NCBI GenBank assembly: GCA_002422085.1
Contig: DISZ01000010.1
Coordinates: 135,438 to 199,437, forward strand
Reading direction: 5' to 3'
Source of the DNA: Rhodobacteraceae bacterium UBA6197
GTDB taxonomy: Bacteria > Pseudomonadota > Alphaproteobacteria > Rhodobacterales > Rhodobacteraceae
DNA length: 64,000 nt
Shown here: positions 36,026 to 44,063 of the stretch, in pieces
Numbering within the stretch: the first letter of the stretch is position 1
How the letters are laid out: each line of letters begins with the position of its first letter
Program-made: the position numbers and the translations under genes
The notes under the pieces: model-generated
The model's input: only the letters and a program-made list of their open reading frames with translations
Databases searched by the model: none
What the model was told of the DNA's origin: nothing

Positions 36026-37196
36026 TGCTGACCAACGCGGTCGCGGCCCGGTCCAGCCGGGCGATGGCCTCGGCGATCTCGTCGTCCGAGATCGTCAGCG
36101 CGGGCAGAAGCCGCAGCACATTGTCGGCGGCGGGCACGGTCAACAGTTTCTCGGTATAGGCCGCGTTGACCACATCAATCGGGGCGGGCTTGCATTTCAG
36201 CCCCAGCATCAGGCCAGCGCCGCGCACGCTTTCAAAGACCTCCGGATGGGCCGCGACCAGACCCTCGAGCTTTTGACGCATGAGGGCGGCCTTGCGGCGC
36301 ACTTCGGCCAGAAAGGCAGGGTCGGAGACGATTTCCATGACCCTTGCCCCGACGGCACAGGCCAGCGGATTGCCGCCATAGGTCGAGCCATGCGTTCCCA
36401 CCGTCATTCCCGAAGCGGCGCGTTCATTGGCCAGAACCGCGCCCAGAGGAAAGCCGCCGCCGATGCCTTTGGCGATCATCATGATGTCGGGCTCGATCCC
36501 GGCCCATTCATGTGCGAAAAGCCGGCCGGTGCGCCCCATCCCGCATTGGACCTCATCCAGGATCAGCAGCGCGCCGGTTTCATCGCAAAGGTCGCGCAAT
36601 CCCTTGAGGCATTGGTCGGGCAGCGCGCGGATGCCGCCCTCACCTTGCACCGTCTCGATCCAGACCGCAGCGGTGCGATGTGTCACCGCAGCGCGCAGGG
36701 CGTCATGGTCGCCCCATTTGAGATGGGTGAAGCCGGGCAGCAGCGGGCCAAAACCCTTGGTCATCTTCTCTGATCCGGCGGCGGCGATGGCCGCCGCCGA
36801 GCGGCCGTGGAAAGCGCCTTCGAAGGTTATGATTTCGATACGCTCCGCGTCGCCCTGATCATACCAGTATTTGCGGGCCATCTTGACCGCCAGTTCCGCC
36901 GCCTCGGTGCCCGAGTTGGTGAAAAAGACGGTTTCGGCGAAAGTATGTTCAACCAGCAGATCGGCCAGCTTTTGCTGCTCGGCAATCTGATAGAGGTTCG
37001 AGACATGCCAAAGCTTGCCCGCCTGTTCGGTCAGCGCCGCGACCAGTTCGGGGTTGGCATGGCCGAGCACGTTGACCGCGATGCCTGCGCCGAGATCAAG
37101 GTAACGGGTGCCGTCCTCGGTCTCGAGCCAGGAGCCGGAGCCCCGGGAAAAGGTCAATGGCGCGCGGTTATAGGTGGGCAGGACGGAAGCGATCAT
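36015..37196 (-). CDS. argD: Acetylornithine aminotransferase
   Basis: PLP-dependent class III aminotransferase of arginine biosynthesis (also succinyl-DAP aminotransferase activity in some bacteria). It has TNSGTEAAELAVKMAR, the FHGR motif (ITFEGAFHGRSAAAIAA), LILDEVQCGMGRTGRLFAHEW and the PLP lysine in MIAKGIGGGFPLGAVL. The start at 37196 gives 393 residues and has SD GGAG seven bases upstream; the longer frame to 37232 lacks conservation. It is the first gene of the argD-argF unit. A second, GABA-type aminotransferase (55384-56652) shares the fold. Confidence 0.95.
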   Translation of the reverse strand: MIASVLPTYNRAPLTFSRGSGSWLETEDGTRYLDLGAGIAVNVLGHANPELVAALTEQAGKLWHVSNLYQIAEQQKLADLLVEHTFAETVFFTNSGTEAAELAVKMARKYWYDQGDAERIEIITFEGAFHGRSAAAIAAAGSEKMTKGFGPLLPGFTHLKWGDHDALRAAVTHRTAAVWIETVQGEGGIRALPDQCLKGLRDLCDETGALLILDEVQCGMGRTGRLFAHEWAGIEPDIMMIAKGIGGGFPLGAVLANERAASGMTVGTHGSTYGGNPLACAVGARVMEIVSDPAFLAEVRRKAALMRQKLEGLVAAHPEVFESVRGAGLMLGLKCKPAPIDVVNAAYTEKLLTVPAADNVLRLLPALTISDDEIAEAIARLDRAATALVSNAV

Positions 37197-37473
37197 CGCG
37201 GGACTCCGGCAAGGGAAGGTCAATGGGTGCAACAGGCCCGGTGGGCTGTCAACGATTTGCGGCGGGATTTGGCAGGAATGTGGCGATTGGCCACGAGATC
37301 AGGGCGTCAGGCGCGCAGGGCGCGACGTCGGGGGCGGGCAAAATGGGCGGCCTTGGTGATCATCGGCGATGACGTGGCGCAGCCGGGGCGGGTTTGTAAA
37401 GGGGGGGGTGCGCGTGGTCGCGTGACGCCGTGGTGTGGCAGGCCCAACGGTGCCGCTGGCTTGTTGCGCGCGA

Positions 37474-37499
37474 TTGAGTATTTGGACCAAAAAGAAGCC
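37474..37499 (+). repeat. Dispersed repeat, B type, in the argD/ABC permease gap
   Basis: GAGTATTTGGACCAAAAAGA at 37476 followed by AGCC. It lies in a 435-base stretch (37197-37631) between the argD start and the end of the ABC-2 permease gene. Nothing else in that stretch can be called a gene; it is GC-rich, with short GGCC-containing hairpins toward 37600. The copy points away from the permease stop, so it is antisense to that transcript's end. Confidence 0.75.
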
Positions 37500-37631
37500 T
37501 GTCGGGTTACGGCGCGGCGCCCCAAGGCCGGGGCGGGCCGACGCAAAGAGCGGCCTGCGCGGGCGCTGTTCTTGGGGCTCTTGGCCTTGCGGCCCCGACG
37601 GGCACAGGGGCAGATCAGGGACTGGGACGGA

Positions 37632-38456
37632 TCAGGGCTTCATTCTTGTGCCGCTGTCGAACAGCCTCCAGCAGCTGATCAGCACCAGCGCCGTGACCCC
37701 GGAGCAGACAACCAATCCTTGCCATGGCGAGGCGTCGGAAGCGCCGGCAAATCCGTAGCGCGCGCCGTCGATCAGGTAGAAGATGGGGTTCCAGTGGGTC
37801 GCGGCGCGAAACGGGGATGACAGCACCTCGACCGAGTAGAAGGTGCCGGACAGGAACGACAAGGGGGTGATGACGAAATTGGTGATGGTCGCCATCTGGT
37901 CGAATTTGTTGGCCCAGATCCCGGCCAGGATACCAAGCCCGCCCATCATCACGGCGCCCATTACCACAAACCCCAGCGCCCAGAGCGGATGCGCCGGCAG
38001 AGTACCCAGCACCAGCGTCATGGCGGCGCCAATCAGAACGGCGACCATCAGCGCCCTTGCAACCGACCCCGCAAGATAGCCCGCGACCAGTTCGCCCGCC
38101 GACAGCGGCGGCATCAGCGTATCCACGATATTGCCCTGCACCTTGGCAATGACGATCGAGGACGAGGTATTGGCAAAGGCGTTCTGGATGACCGACATCA
38201 TCAGGATGCCGGGCGCGAGGAATGCCAGATACGGCAGGCCCATTATATCGGCGCGCCCGCCGCTTTGCGCTCCGGGGCCGAATGCCAGCGCAAAGACAGT
38301 CAGAAACAGTCCTGCCATCATCAGCGGTGCCAGCACGGTTTGTTGCCACACCGCCATGAACCGACGTGTTTCGCGCAAGCCCAGCATTCCCAACCCGAGC
38401 CAATTCACCCGGCCAAAGCGCCGCACACCCATCTGTCGTGGCGTTGAGTCGCGCAT
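37632..38456 (-). CDS. ABC-2 type transporter permease
   Basis: A 274-residue inner-membrane permease with six hydrophobic segments, from LAPLMMAGLFLTVFALAFG and YLAFLAPGILMMSVIQNAF to SFLSGTFYSVEVLSSPF and LVVCSGVTALVLISCW. The last pair is the typical ABC-2 signature around an amphipathic helix. No ATPase partner is adjacent. Substrate unknown; related permeases export drugs or lipids/polysaccharides. SD GGAAGGGG precedes the ATG. It is divergent from gcrA, and a GAGTC (GANTC) site sits at its very start (38446-38450). Confidence 0.8.
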   Translation of the reverse strand: MRDSTPRQMGVRRFGRVNWLGLGMLGLRETRRFMAVWQQTVLAPLMMAGLFLTVFALAFGPGAQSGGRADIMGLPYLAFLAPGILMMSVIQNAFANTSSSIVIAKVQGNIVDTLMPPLSAGELVAGYLAGSVARALMVAVLIGAAMTLVLGTLPAHPLWALGFVVMGAVMMGGLGILAGIWANKFDQMATITNFVITPLSFLSGTFYSVEVLSSPFRAATHWNPIFYLIDGARYGFAGASDASPWQGLVVCSGVTALVLISCWRLFDSGTRMKP

Positions 38457-38595
38457 TTTCGCCCCTTCCGTATGGCTTGGCCTTGATTTCGGCCCTGCGC
38501 GCTTGTATCTCAGCCCGTCCCGAATAGAATAGGGGGCAAGCGAAATTACCCCTCACCCCGGCATCTGATCCGGGGCGATATGCGGAAAGGCTATC

Positions 38596-39195
38596 ATGTC
38601 CTGGACTGATGAGCGTGTCGAGACGTTGAAAAAGATGTGGGCGGAAGGCCAGTCGGCCAGCCAGATCGCCAAGGAATTGGGCGGCGTCACCCGCAATGCG
38701 GTAATTGGCAAGGTGCATCGCCTTGGCCTGTCAAACCGCGTTGGCGGCCCGGCGGAACCGGCGGCGGCAGCGCCAAAGGCGGCGCGTGTGCCGCCCGAGG
38801 CGTCGCAAGGCGAACCCCCCGAGGCGCGTCGCGCGGCCCCCAAGGCCGACCCCAAGCCGGCCCCGCAAGCCGCGCGCCCCGAGCCCGCGCCGACCCCCGT
38901 CGTGGTGCCGATGCGCAAGCAGATCATTCCGGCGGGACAACCGCTGCCACCGCAGCCGTCGGCCAATGAGATCAGCCCCGAGGCGCTGGCTTCGGTGCGC
39001 GAGGTCGAAAAGAAGGCCAAGAAGATCACCTTGATGGAACTGACCGAACGCACCTGCAAATGGCCGATCGGCGACCCGGCAACCGAGCACTTCTGGTTTT
39101 GCGGCTTGCCGAGCCAACCGGGCAAGCCCTATTGCGAGGCGCATGTCAGCGTGGCCTTTCAGCCGATGAGTGCGCGCCGCGATCGTCGGCGCTGA
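38596..39195 (+). CDS. gcrA: Cell cycle regulator GcrA
   Basis: Alphaproteobacterial transcription factor that binds sigma-70 RNA polymerase and acts at CcrM-methylated GANTC promoters. The N-terminal HTH MSWTDERVETLKKMWAEG, followed by SASQIAKELGGVTRNAVIGKVHRLGLSNR, is typical. A long Pro/Ala/Glu-rich linker (residues 50-130) leads to the C-terminal zinc-like domain ERTCKWPIGDPATEHFWFCG with CxxH-type ends (PYCEAHVSVAF). Length 199. SD GGAAAGG is six bases before the ATG. The upstream 139 bases show no GANTC besides the one in the divergent gene. Confidence 0.95.
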   Translation: MSWTDERVETLKKMWAEGQSASQIAKELGGVTRNAVIGKVHRLGLSNRVGGPAEPAAAAPKAARVPPEASQGEPPEARRAAPKADPKPAPQAARPEPAPTPVVVPMRKQIIPAGQPLPPQPSANEISPEALASVREVEKKAKKITLMELTERTCKWPIGDPATEHFWFCGLPSQPGKPYCEAHVSVAFQPMSARRDRRR

Positions 39196-39223
39196 CCCGG
39201 ATTTGTCAGGACCGGCCCGGGCA

Positions 39224-39277
39224 CCGGGGGTTTTGCACCCCCGGAACCCCCGCAGGATATTTGCGCGAAGGCGAAAG
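39224..39277 (+). repeat. Dispersed repeat, A type, with hairpin, after gcrA
   Basis: Hairpin CCGGGGG (39224-39230) / CCCCCGG (39238-39244), then AACCCCCGCAGGATATTTG and CGCGAAGGCGAAAGC. It lies 28 bases after the gcrA stop and 43 bases before the rimO start, in transcript sense, and may terminate or process gcrA mRNA. Confidence 0.75.
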
Positions 39278-39319
39278 CAGGGCCGGATTGCGCCCGGTTT
39301 TACATTCATGAGGCCCGTG

Positions 39320-40702
39320 ATGAGCCAGAATCCTCCGTCTTTGCGCCCTGATCTGGCGCCCAAACCGCTGTTCGACACGGCCCGCCGCGAGGGGCAGCCG
39401 ACGATTGGCATGGTCAGTCTGGGTTGCCCCAAGGCGCTGGTGGATTCAGAGCGGATCCTGACGAGGTTGCGCGCCGAGGGGTATGCAATCAGCCCCGATT
39501 ATGCCGGCGCAGATGCGGTGATCGTGAACACTTGCGGGTTTCTGGACAGCGCCAAGGCCGAAAGCCTTGAGGCCATTGGCGAGGCTTTGGCCGAAAATGG
39601 CCGGGTGATCGTGACCGGCTGTCTGGGCGCCGAGCCGGACTATATCACCGGGGCTCACCCCTCGGTTCTGGCGGTGACGGGGCCGCATCAATACGAGCAG
39701 GTTCTGGATGCGGTGCATGGGGCGGTGCCGCCCTCGCCCGACCCGTTCATCGACCTCTTGCCCGCGACCGGGGTCAGCCTGACGCCACGGCACTACAGCT
39801 ATGTGAAGATCTCGGAAGGCTGCAACCACGCGTGCAAGTTCTGCATCATTCCCGACATGCGTGGCCGTCTGGTCAGCCGGCCCGCCCATGCGGTGCTGCG
39901 CGAGGCCGAAAAGCTGGTCGAGGCGGGGGTGCGCGAACTGCTGGTGATTTCGCAAGACACCAGCGCCTATGGGTTGGACCGCAAGCATGACCTCAAACCC
40001 TGGAAGGGCGGCGAGGTGCGCAGCCACATCACCGATCTGGCGCGCGAGATGGGCCGCTTTGGCGCCTGGGTGCGGCTGCATTACGTCTACCCCTACCCGC
40101 ATGTGCGCGAGCTGATCCCGCTGATGGCCGAGGGGCTGGTGCTGCCCTATCTGGACATACCGTTCCAGCACGCCCACCCCGATACGCTGAAGCGTATGGC
40201 CCGGCCCGCCGCCGCCGCCAAGACCCTGGACGAGATCGCCGCCTGGCGGGCTGAATGCCCCGAGATCACGCTGCGTTCGACCTTTATCGTCGGCTACCCC
40301 GGCGAGACCGAAGCCGAGTTCCAGACCCTTCTGGACTGGCTGGAGGAGGCGCAGTTGGACCGCGTCGGCTGTTTTCAGTATGAAAACGTCGCCGGCGCGC
40401 GCAGCAATGCCTTGCCCGACCATGTGCCTGAAGACGTCAAGCAGGACCGCTGGGACCGTTTCATGGCGCGCGCTCAGGCGATTTCCGAGGCCAAGCTGGC
40501 GGCCAAGGTCGGGCAGTCGATGCAGGTCATCGTCGACACGGTCGATGACGAAGGCGCCACCTGCCGCACCAAGGCCGATGCCCCCGAAATTGACGGCAAC
40601 CTGTTCATCGACGACGGTTTTGAGGCGCTGAAACCGGGCGATATTGTCACCGTGACGGTAGAAGAGGCAGGCGAATACGACCTCTGGGGGCGGCTGGACT
40701 GA
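39320..40702 (+). CDS. rimO: Ribosomal protein S12 methylthiotransferase RimO
   Basis: Radical-SAM enzyme that methylthiolates Asp89 (E. coli numbering) of ribosomal protein S12. It has the UPF0004 domain (MVSLGCPKALVDSERI; VIVNTCGFLDSAK), the radical-SAM cluster CNHACKFCIIPDMRG, a TIM-barrel, and a TRAM domain from about TVDDEGATCRTKADAPEIDG to the end. Three cysteines in the N-terminal domain bind the second 4Fe-4S cluster. Start ATG 39320 has GAGG six bases upstream and gives 460 residues; ATG 39308 is a close alternative. Confidence 0.96.
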   Translation: MSQNPPSLRPDLAPKPLFDTARREGQPTIGMVSLGCPKALVDSERILTRLRAEGYAISPDYAGADAVIVNTCGFLDSAKAESLEAIGEALAENGRVIVTGCLGAEPDYITGAHPSVLAVTGPHQYEQVLDAVHGAVPPSPDPFIDLLPATGVSLTPRHYSYVKISEGCNHACKFCIIPDMRGRLVSRPAHAVLREAEKLVEAGVRELLVISQDTSAYGLDRKHDLKPWKGGEVRSHITDLAREMGRFGAWVRLHYVYPYPHVRELIPLMAEGLVLPYLDIPFQHAHPDTLKRMARPAAAAKTLDEIAAWRAECPEITLRSTFIVGYPGETEAEFQTLLDWLEEAQLDRVGCFQYENVAGARSNALPDHVPEDVKQDRWDRFMARAQAISEAKLAAKVGQSMQVIVDTVDDEGATCRTKADAPEIDGNLFIDDGFEALKPGDIVTVTVEEAGEYDLWGRLD

Positions 40703-40829
40703 CCGGCGGCCATGGGCGAAACCTTGCCAATTTGCCGGGTTTGCCACCAAATCGGCTACTTTTTGTCTGATCCTTGCCGCCTCGGGCGCCTATAGGGGTG
40801 TAGCCAACGGAAACAAGCAGGTCACGCAG

Positions 40830-41312
40830 ATGAGTATCACGCGCAACACGGGTATGGTTCTGGCGATGCTATGCGGCATGGCCGCCGCCCCCGCCTTTGC
40901 GGTCAGTTGCGGCGGCGCTTCCTCCGAGGTCAGCGCGCCGATGATGCAGATGGTCAATGCCGAACGTCGGCGGGCCGGGTTGCCGCCCTTGGCGCTTGAC
41001 GCAAAGCTGACGCGCGCCGCGCAGGGACATGCCTGCGACATGGCCAAGCGCGGCTTCTTTTCGCATACCAACCCGAATGGGTCCACGCCGAAGGTTCGGG
41101 TGAAGAAGGCGGGCTACAGGACCTGCCTGACGGCCGAAAACATCAGCTTTGGCTGGCGCTCGGTCGATCAGGTGATGAATGACCTGATGCACAGCCCCAA
41201 GCACCGCGCCAATATCTTGCGGCGGGGGGTCAACGAAATCGGCATCGGCTATGTGCCGCGCATCAACGGGCAAGGCCCGTGGTATGTGCAGGTCTTTGCG
41301 CACCCCTGCTAA
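40830..41312 (+). CDS. Secreted CAP-domain (SCP-like) protein
   Basis: A 160-residue protein with a signal peptide (MVLAMLCGMAAAPAFAVSC, cleaved after AFA). The CAP/SCP fold is shown by MMQMVNAERRRAGLPPLALD, AAQGHACDMAKRGFFSHTNPNG, and SPKHRANILRRGVNEIGIGYV. Bacterial CAP proteins are periplasmic or secreted and of unknown enzymatic role. The N-terminal region has extra cysteines (Cys near 27 and others), suggesting disulphides. A cysteine ends the protein. No operon partner. Confidence 0.88.
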   Translation: MSITRNTGMVLAMLCGMAAAPAFAVSCGGASSEVSAPMMQMVNAERRRAGLPPLALDAKLTRAAQGHACDMAKRGFFSHTNPNGSTPKVRVKKAGYRTCLTAENISFGWRSVDQVMNDLMHSPKHRANILRRGVNEIGIGYVPRINGQGPWYVQVFAHPC

Positions 41313-41436
41313 GTCGCACCGCGTTTCGGGCATGACGCCGGGGCGGGCGAAGCGGGTGTTTCGGCCCCCCTTCCCCTTGGCAGGCATCTGCACTAGACAG
41401 GCCGGGTTCAAACCCCCTAACGGCACGAGGTTCTCA

Positions 41437-43092
41437 ATGGCGTCCTATCAGTATGTCTATCACATGGATGGCGTCTCCAAGACTTATCCGGGGGGCAAGA
41501 AGTGCTTTGAGAACGTCCGCCTGAACTTTTTGCCCGGGGTGAAGATCGGGGTCGTCGGGGTCAACGGTTCGGGTAAATCGACGTTGCTGCGGATCATGGC
41601 CGGGATGGACAAGGATTTTCAGGGCGAGGCCTGGGCCGCCAAGGGTGCCAAGGTCGGCTACCTGCCGCAAGAACCGGTGCTGGACCCCAAGCTGGATGTG
41701 CGCGGCAACGTGATGCTGGGTGTCGCCGAAAAGCAGGCCATTCTGGACCGCTACAACGAACTGGCGATGAACTATTCCGACGAGACGGCCGATGAAATGG
41801 CCGCGCTTCAAGACACGATCGACGCGAAGAACCTGTGGGATCTGGACAGTCAGGTCGATGTCGCGATGGAGGCCCTGCGCTGCCCGCCCGATGATGCCGA
41901 TGTCGAAACCCTGTCGGGCGGCGAACGGCGCCGGGTGGCGCTGTGCAAGCTGTTGCTGGAAGCGCCGGAAATGCTGCTGCTGGACGAACCGACCAACCAC
42001 CTCGACGCGGAATCCATCGCTTGGCTGCAACTGCACCTGATCGCCTATGAGGGCACGATCCTGATCGTCACCCACGACCGCTATTTCCTGGATGAAATCA
42101 CCAGCTGGATTCTGGAACTGGACCGGGGTCGCGGCATTCCCTACGAGGGCAACTATTCGGCCTGGCTGGAACAAAAGGCCAAGCGGATGCTGCAAGAAGC
42201 GCGCGAGGACAAGGCCAAGCAGAAGGTTCTGCAAAAAGAGCTGGAATGGATCCGCGCCGGGGTCAAGGCACGTCAGGCCAAGCAAAAGGCCCGGATCAAC
42301 AAATACAACGAAATGGCCGACAAATCCGTGCGCGAACGCGTCTCGACCGCGCAGATCATCATCCCCAACGGCGAACGTCTGGGCGGCAAGGTGATCGAGG
42401 TCGAGGGCCTCAAGAAACACATGGGCGACAAGCTGTTGATCGAGAACCTGTCGTTTTCGATCCCACCCGGCGGGATCGTCGGCGTGATCGGCCCGAACGG
42501 CGCCGGTAAATCGACGCTGTTCAAGATGATTACCGGCGAAGAAAAGCCCGACGAGGGCACGGTGACCATCGGCGACACGGTGCAGATGTCTTACGTTGAC
42601 CAGTCGCGCGATGCGCTGGACCCGAACAAGACCGTCTGGGAAGAGGTCTCGGACGGGCTCGAGGTGATCCATCTGGGTGACTTCGAGATGAACAGCCGCG
42701 CCTATTGCGGGGCCTTCAACTTCAAGGGCGGCGATCAACAGAAAAAGGTCGGGCTGCTGTCGGGCGGCGAACGCAACCGCGTGCATCTGGCGAAACTCCT
42801 GCGCTCGAACGGCAACGTGCTGCTGCTGGACGAACCGACCAACGACCTTGACGTAGAAACCCTGCAAGCGCTGGAAGCGGCGATTGACGATTTCGCCGGT
42901 TGCGCGGTCATCATCAGCCACGACCGCTTCTTCCTTGACCGGCTGTGCACGCATATTCTGGCCTTCGAGGGCGACGCGCATGTCGAATGGTTCGAGGGCA
43001 ACTTCGAGGCCTATGAAGAAGACAAGATCCGCCGTCTTGGGCCCGACAGCGTCGAACCGAAGCGGGTGAAATACAAGAAATTCAGCCGCTGA
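41437..43092 (+). CDS. ettA: Energy-dependent translational throttle protein EttA (ABC-F)
   Basis: Ribosome-bound ABC-F ATPase that gates translation according to the ATP/ADP ratio. Two ATPase domains: GVNGSGKST near residue 45, first signature LSGGERRRVALCKLL with LLLDEPTNHLDAESI, and GPNGAGKST near 355, second signature LSGGERNRVHLAKLL with LLLDEPTNDLDVETL. The inter-domain linker is Lys-rich (AKRMLQEAREDKAKQKVLQ). The start ATG at 41437 follows SD CACGAGG and gives 551 residues, normal for EttA. Monocistronic by layout. Confidence 0.96.
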   Translation: MASYQYVYHMDGVSKTYPGGKKCFENVRLNFLPGVKIGVVGVNGSGKSTLLRIMAGMDKDFQGEAWAAKGAKVGYLPQEPVLDPKLDVRGNVMLGVAEKQAILDRYNELAMNYSDETADEMAALQDTIDAKNLWDLDSQVDVAMEALRCPPDDADVETLSGGERRRVALCKLLLEAPEMLLLDEPTNHLDAESIAWLQLHLIAYEGTILIVTHDRYFLDEITSWILELDRGRGIPYEGNYSAWLEQKAKRMLQEAREDKAKQKVLQKELEWIRAGVKARQAKQKARINKYNEMADKSVRERVSTAQIIIPNGERLGGKVIEVEGLKKHMGDKLLIENLSFSIPPGGIVGVIGPNGAGKSTLFKMITGEEKPDEGTVTIGDTVQMSYVDQSRDALDPNKTVWEEVSDGLEVIHLGDFEMNSRAYCGAFNFKGGDQQKKVGLLSGGERNRVHLAKLLRSNGNVLLLDEPTNDLDVETLQALEAAIDDFAGCAVIISHDRFFLDRLCTHILAFEGDAHVEWFEGNFEAYEEDKIRRLGPDSVEPKRVKYKKFSR

Positions 43093-43094
43093 CG

Positions 43095-43149
43095 CCGGCA
43101 CCCCCCCGCTTGCTGGCCTGACCGGCAGAATTGAAATGCGGGGGCCGGG
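43095..43149 (+). terminator. GC-rich hairpin after ettA
   Basis: CCGGC...CCCCGC and GCGGGGGCCGG can pair around an inner GCTGG/CCGGC-type hairpin, starting a few bases after the ettA stop. No T-run follows, so it is only a candidate. The rest of 43150-43305 shows no gene. Confidence 0.4.
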
Positions 43150-43305
43150 GAGAGGGCCGTTTGCCAAGGGGCGGTTGACGGATCGGCGCACCGCCTCTGA
43201 TGCCGCCAAGCGGTGACAGGGGGGCCGCGCGGACACCTTGATCCTTAGGCCACCGATCCAACGGCGGCCCCAAGGATTTGCCCGTCACGCCCGTGGCTTG
43301 GCGGG

Positions 43306-43839
43306 TTATTTCTTCTTCACGAACTCGGTCAGAATGACGATCCGCTGGCCCTCGACCCGGCCCTCGATATGGGCGGCGTTGTCCGCGACAAGGCTGATGC
43401 CGCGCACGGCGGTGCCGCGTTTTGCGGTAAAGCCCGCGCCCTTGACCGGCAGATCCTTGATCAGCACCACGGTATCGCCCGCGGCCAGCAGCGCGCCATT
43501 GCTGTCACGGTGCTCGATAGCGGCAAGGGGGGCGCCCGACTCGGCCCAGGATTGGGTGGCGGCATCCAGCGTCATGTTTTCACGCGCCTCTTGCGCCCAG
43601 GCCGCGTCAATCCCGCCCAGTTTGCGCCAGACGGCAACCTGCACGGCGGGGATGCCGGACCAGGCCGCGCCTTCAAGGCAGCGCCAATGCGCCTCGGGGG
43701 CGGCGTCGTCGGTGCAGGTCGCGCACAGCAGAACCGCCGCGTCGCCGGGCGGCACGTCCACCGGGGTCAGACCGGCGCTGTCGCCGCAAAATTCGCATAC
43801 GCCGCCCGAGCGGGCGATCAGATCATCAAGAAGCGACAT
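43306..43839 (-). CDS. PhnA/YjdM-like zinc-ribbon protein
   Basis: The N-terminal zinc ribbon (RSGGVCEFCGDSAGLTPV and LLCATC) is followed by a C-terminal PhnA (YjdM) domain (RDSNGALLAAGDTVVLIKDLPVKGAG, then TAVRGISLVADNAAHIEGRV). E. coli PhnA is not part of the phosphonate pathway despite its name; its function is uncertain. The middle (about residues 45-115) is an extra region with Trp-rich patches. The 177-residue protein has SD GGAGGCC directly upstream of ATG 43839. No phosphonate genes are near. Confidence 0.82.
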   Translation of the reverse strand: MSLLDDLIARSGGVCEFCGDSAGLTPVDVPPGDAAVLLCATCTDDAAPEAHWRCLEGAAWSGIPAVQVAVWRKLGGIDAAWAQEARENMTLDAATQSWAESGAPLAAIEHRDSNGALLAAGDTVVLIKDLPVKGAGFTAKRGTAVRGISLVADNAAHIEGRVEGQRIVILTEFVKKK

Positions 43840-43944
43840 GGGGCCTCCGGGCCAATGGTTTTCCCCTGCCTAACGGCGCCAGAAGGTCCGTGCAAGGCGA
43901 TTGGCCAAGATCCCGCCAGCCGCGCGAAGGATGGCAATTGGCGG

Positions 43945-43977
43945 ATGCCTCCGGCGGGGATATTTTGACGAAGATGA
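43945..43977 (+). repeat. Dispersed repeat, A type, between PhnA-like and acyl-CoA synthetase genes
   Basis: GCCTCCGGCGGGGATATTTT then GACGAAGATGAAA. Both flanking genes are on the minus strand, so the copy is antisense to them. The nearest gene end is that of the acyl-CoA synthetase at 44064. Confidence 0.75.
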
Positions 43978-44021
43978 AAGCGCGCGGCCTTGGCATCAGG
44001 CCGCCCGCGCAGGCAGTGGCA

Positions 44022-44059
44022 ATGTCGGGCGGGCAGACGGTTGTCTGCCTGCCCGACAT
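44022..44059 (-). terminator. Long hairpin after the acyl-CoA synthetase gene
   Basis: Two 17-base arms (44022-44038 and 44043-44059) pair at 16 positions, with one G-T position, around a 4-base loop. The hairpin begins four bases after the stop codon. No T-run follows, so it may stabilise the mRNA end as well as stop transcription. Confidence 0.65.
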
Positions 44060-44063
44060 CACC

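Noticed and set aside
41434..43236. 600-residue minus-strand frame antisense to ettA
   Set aside because: Shadow of the conserved ABC-F gene; composition atypical.
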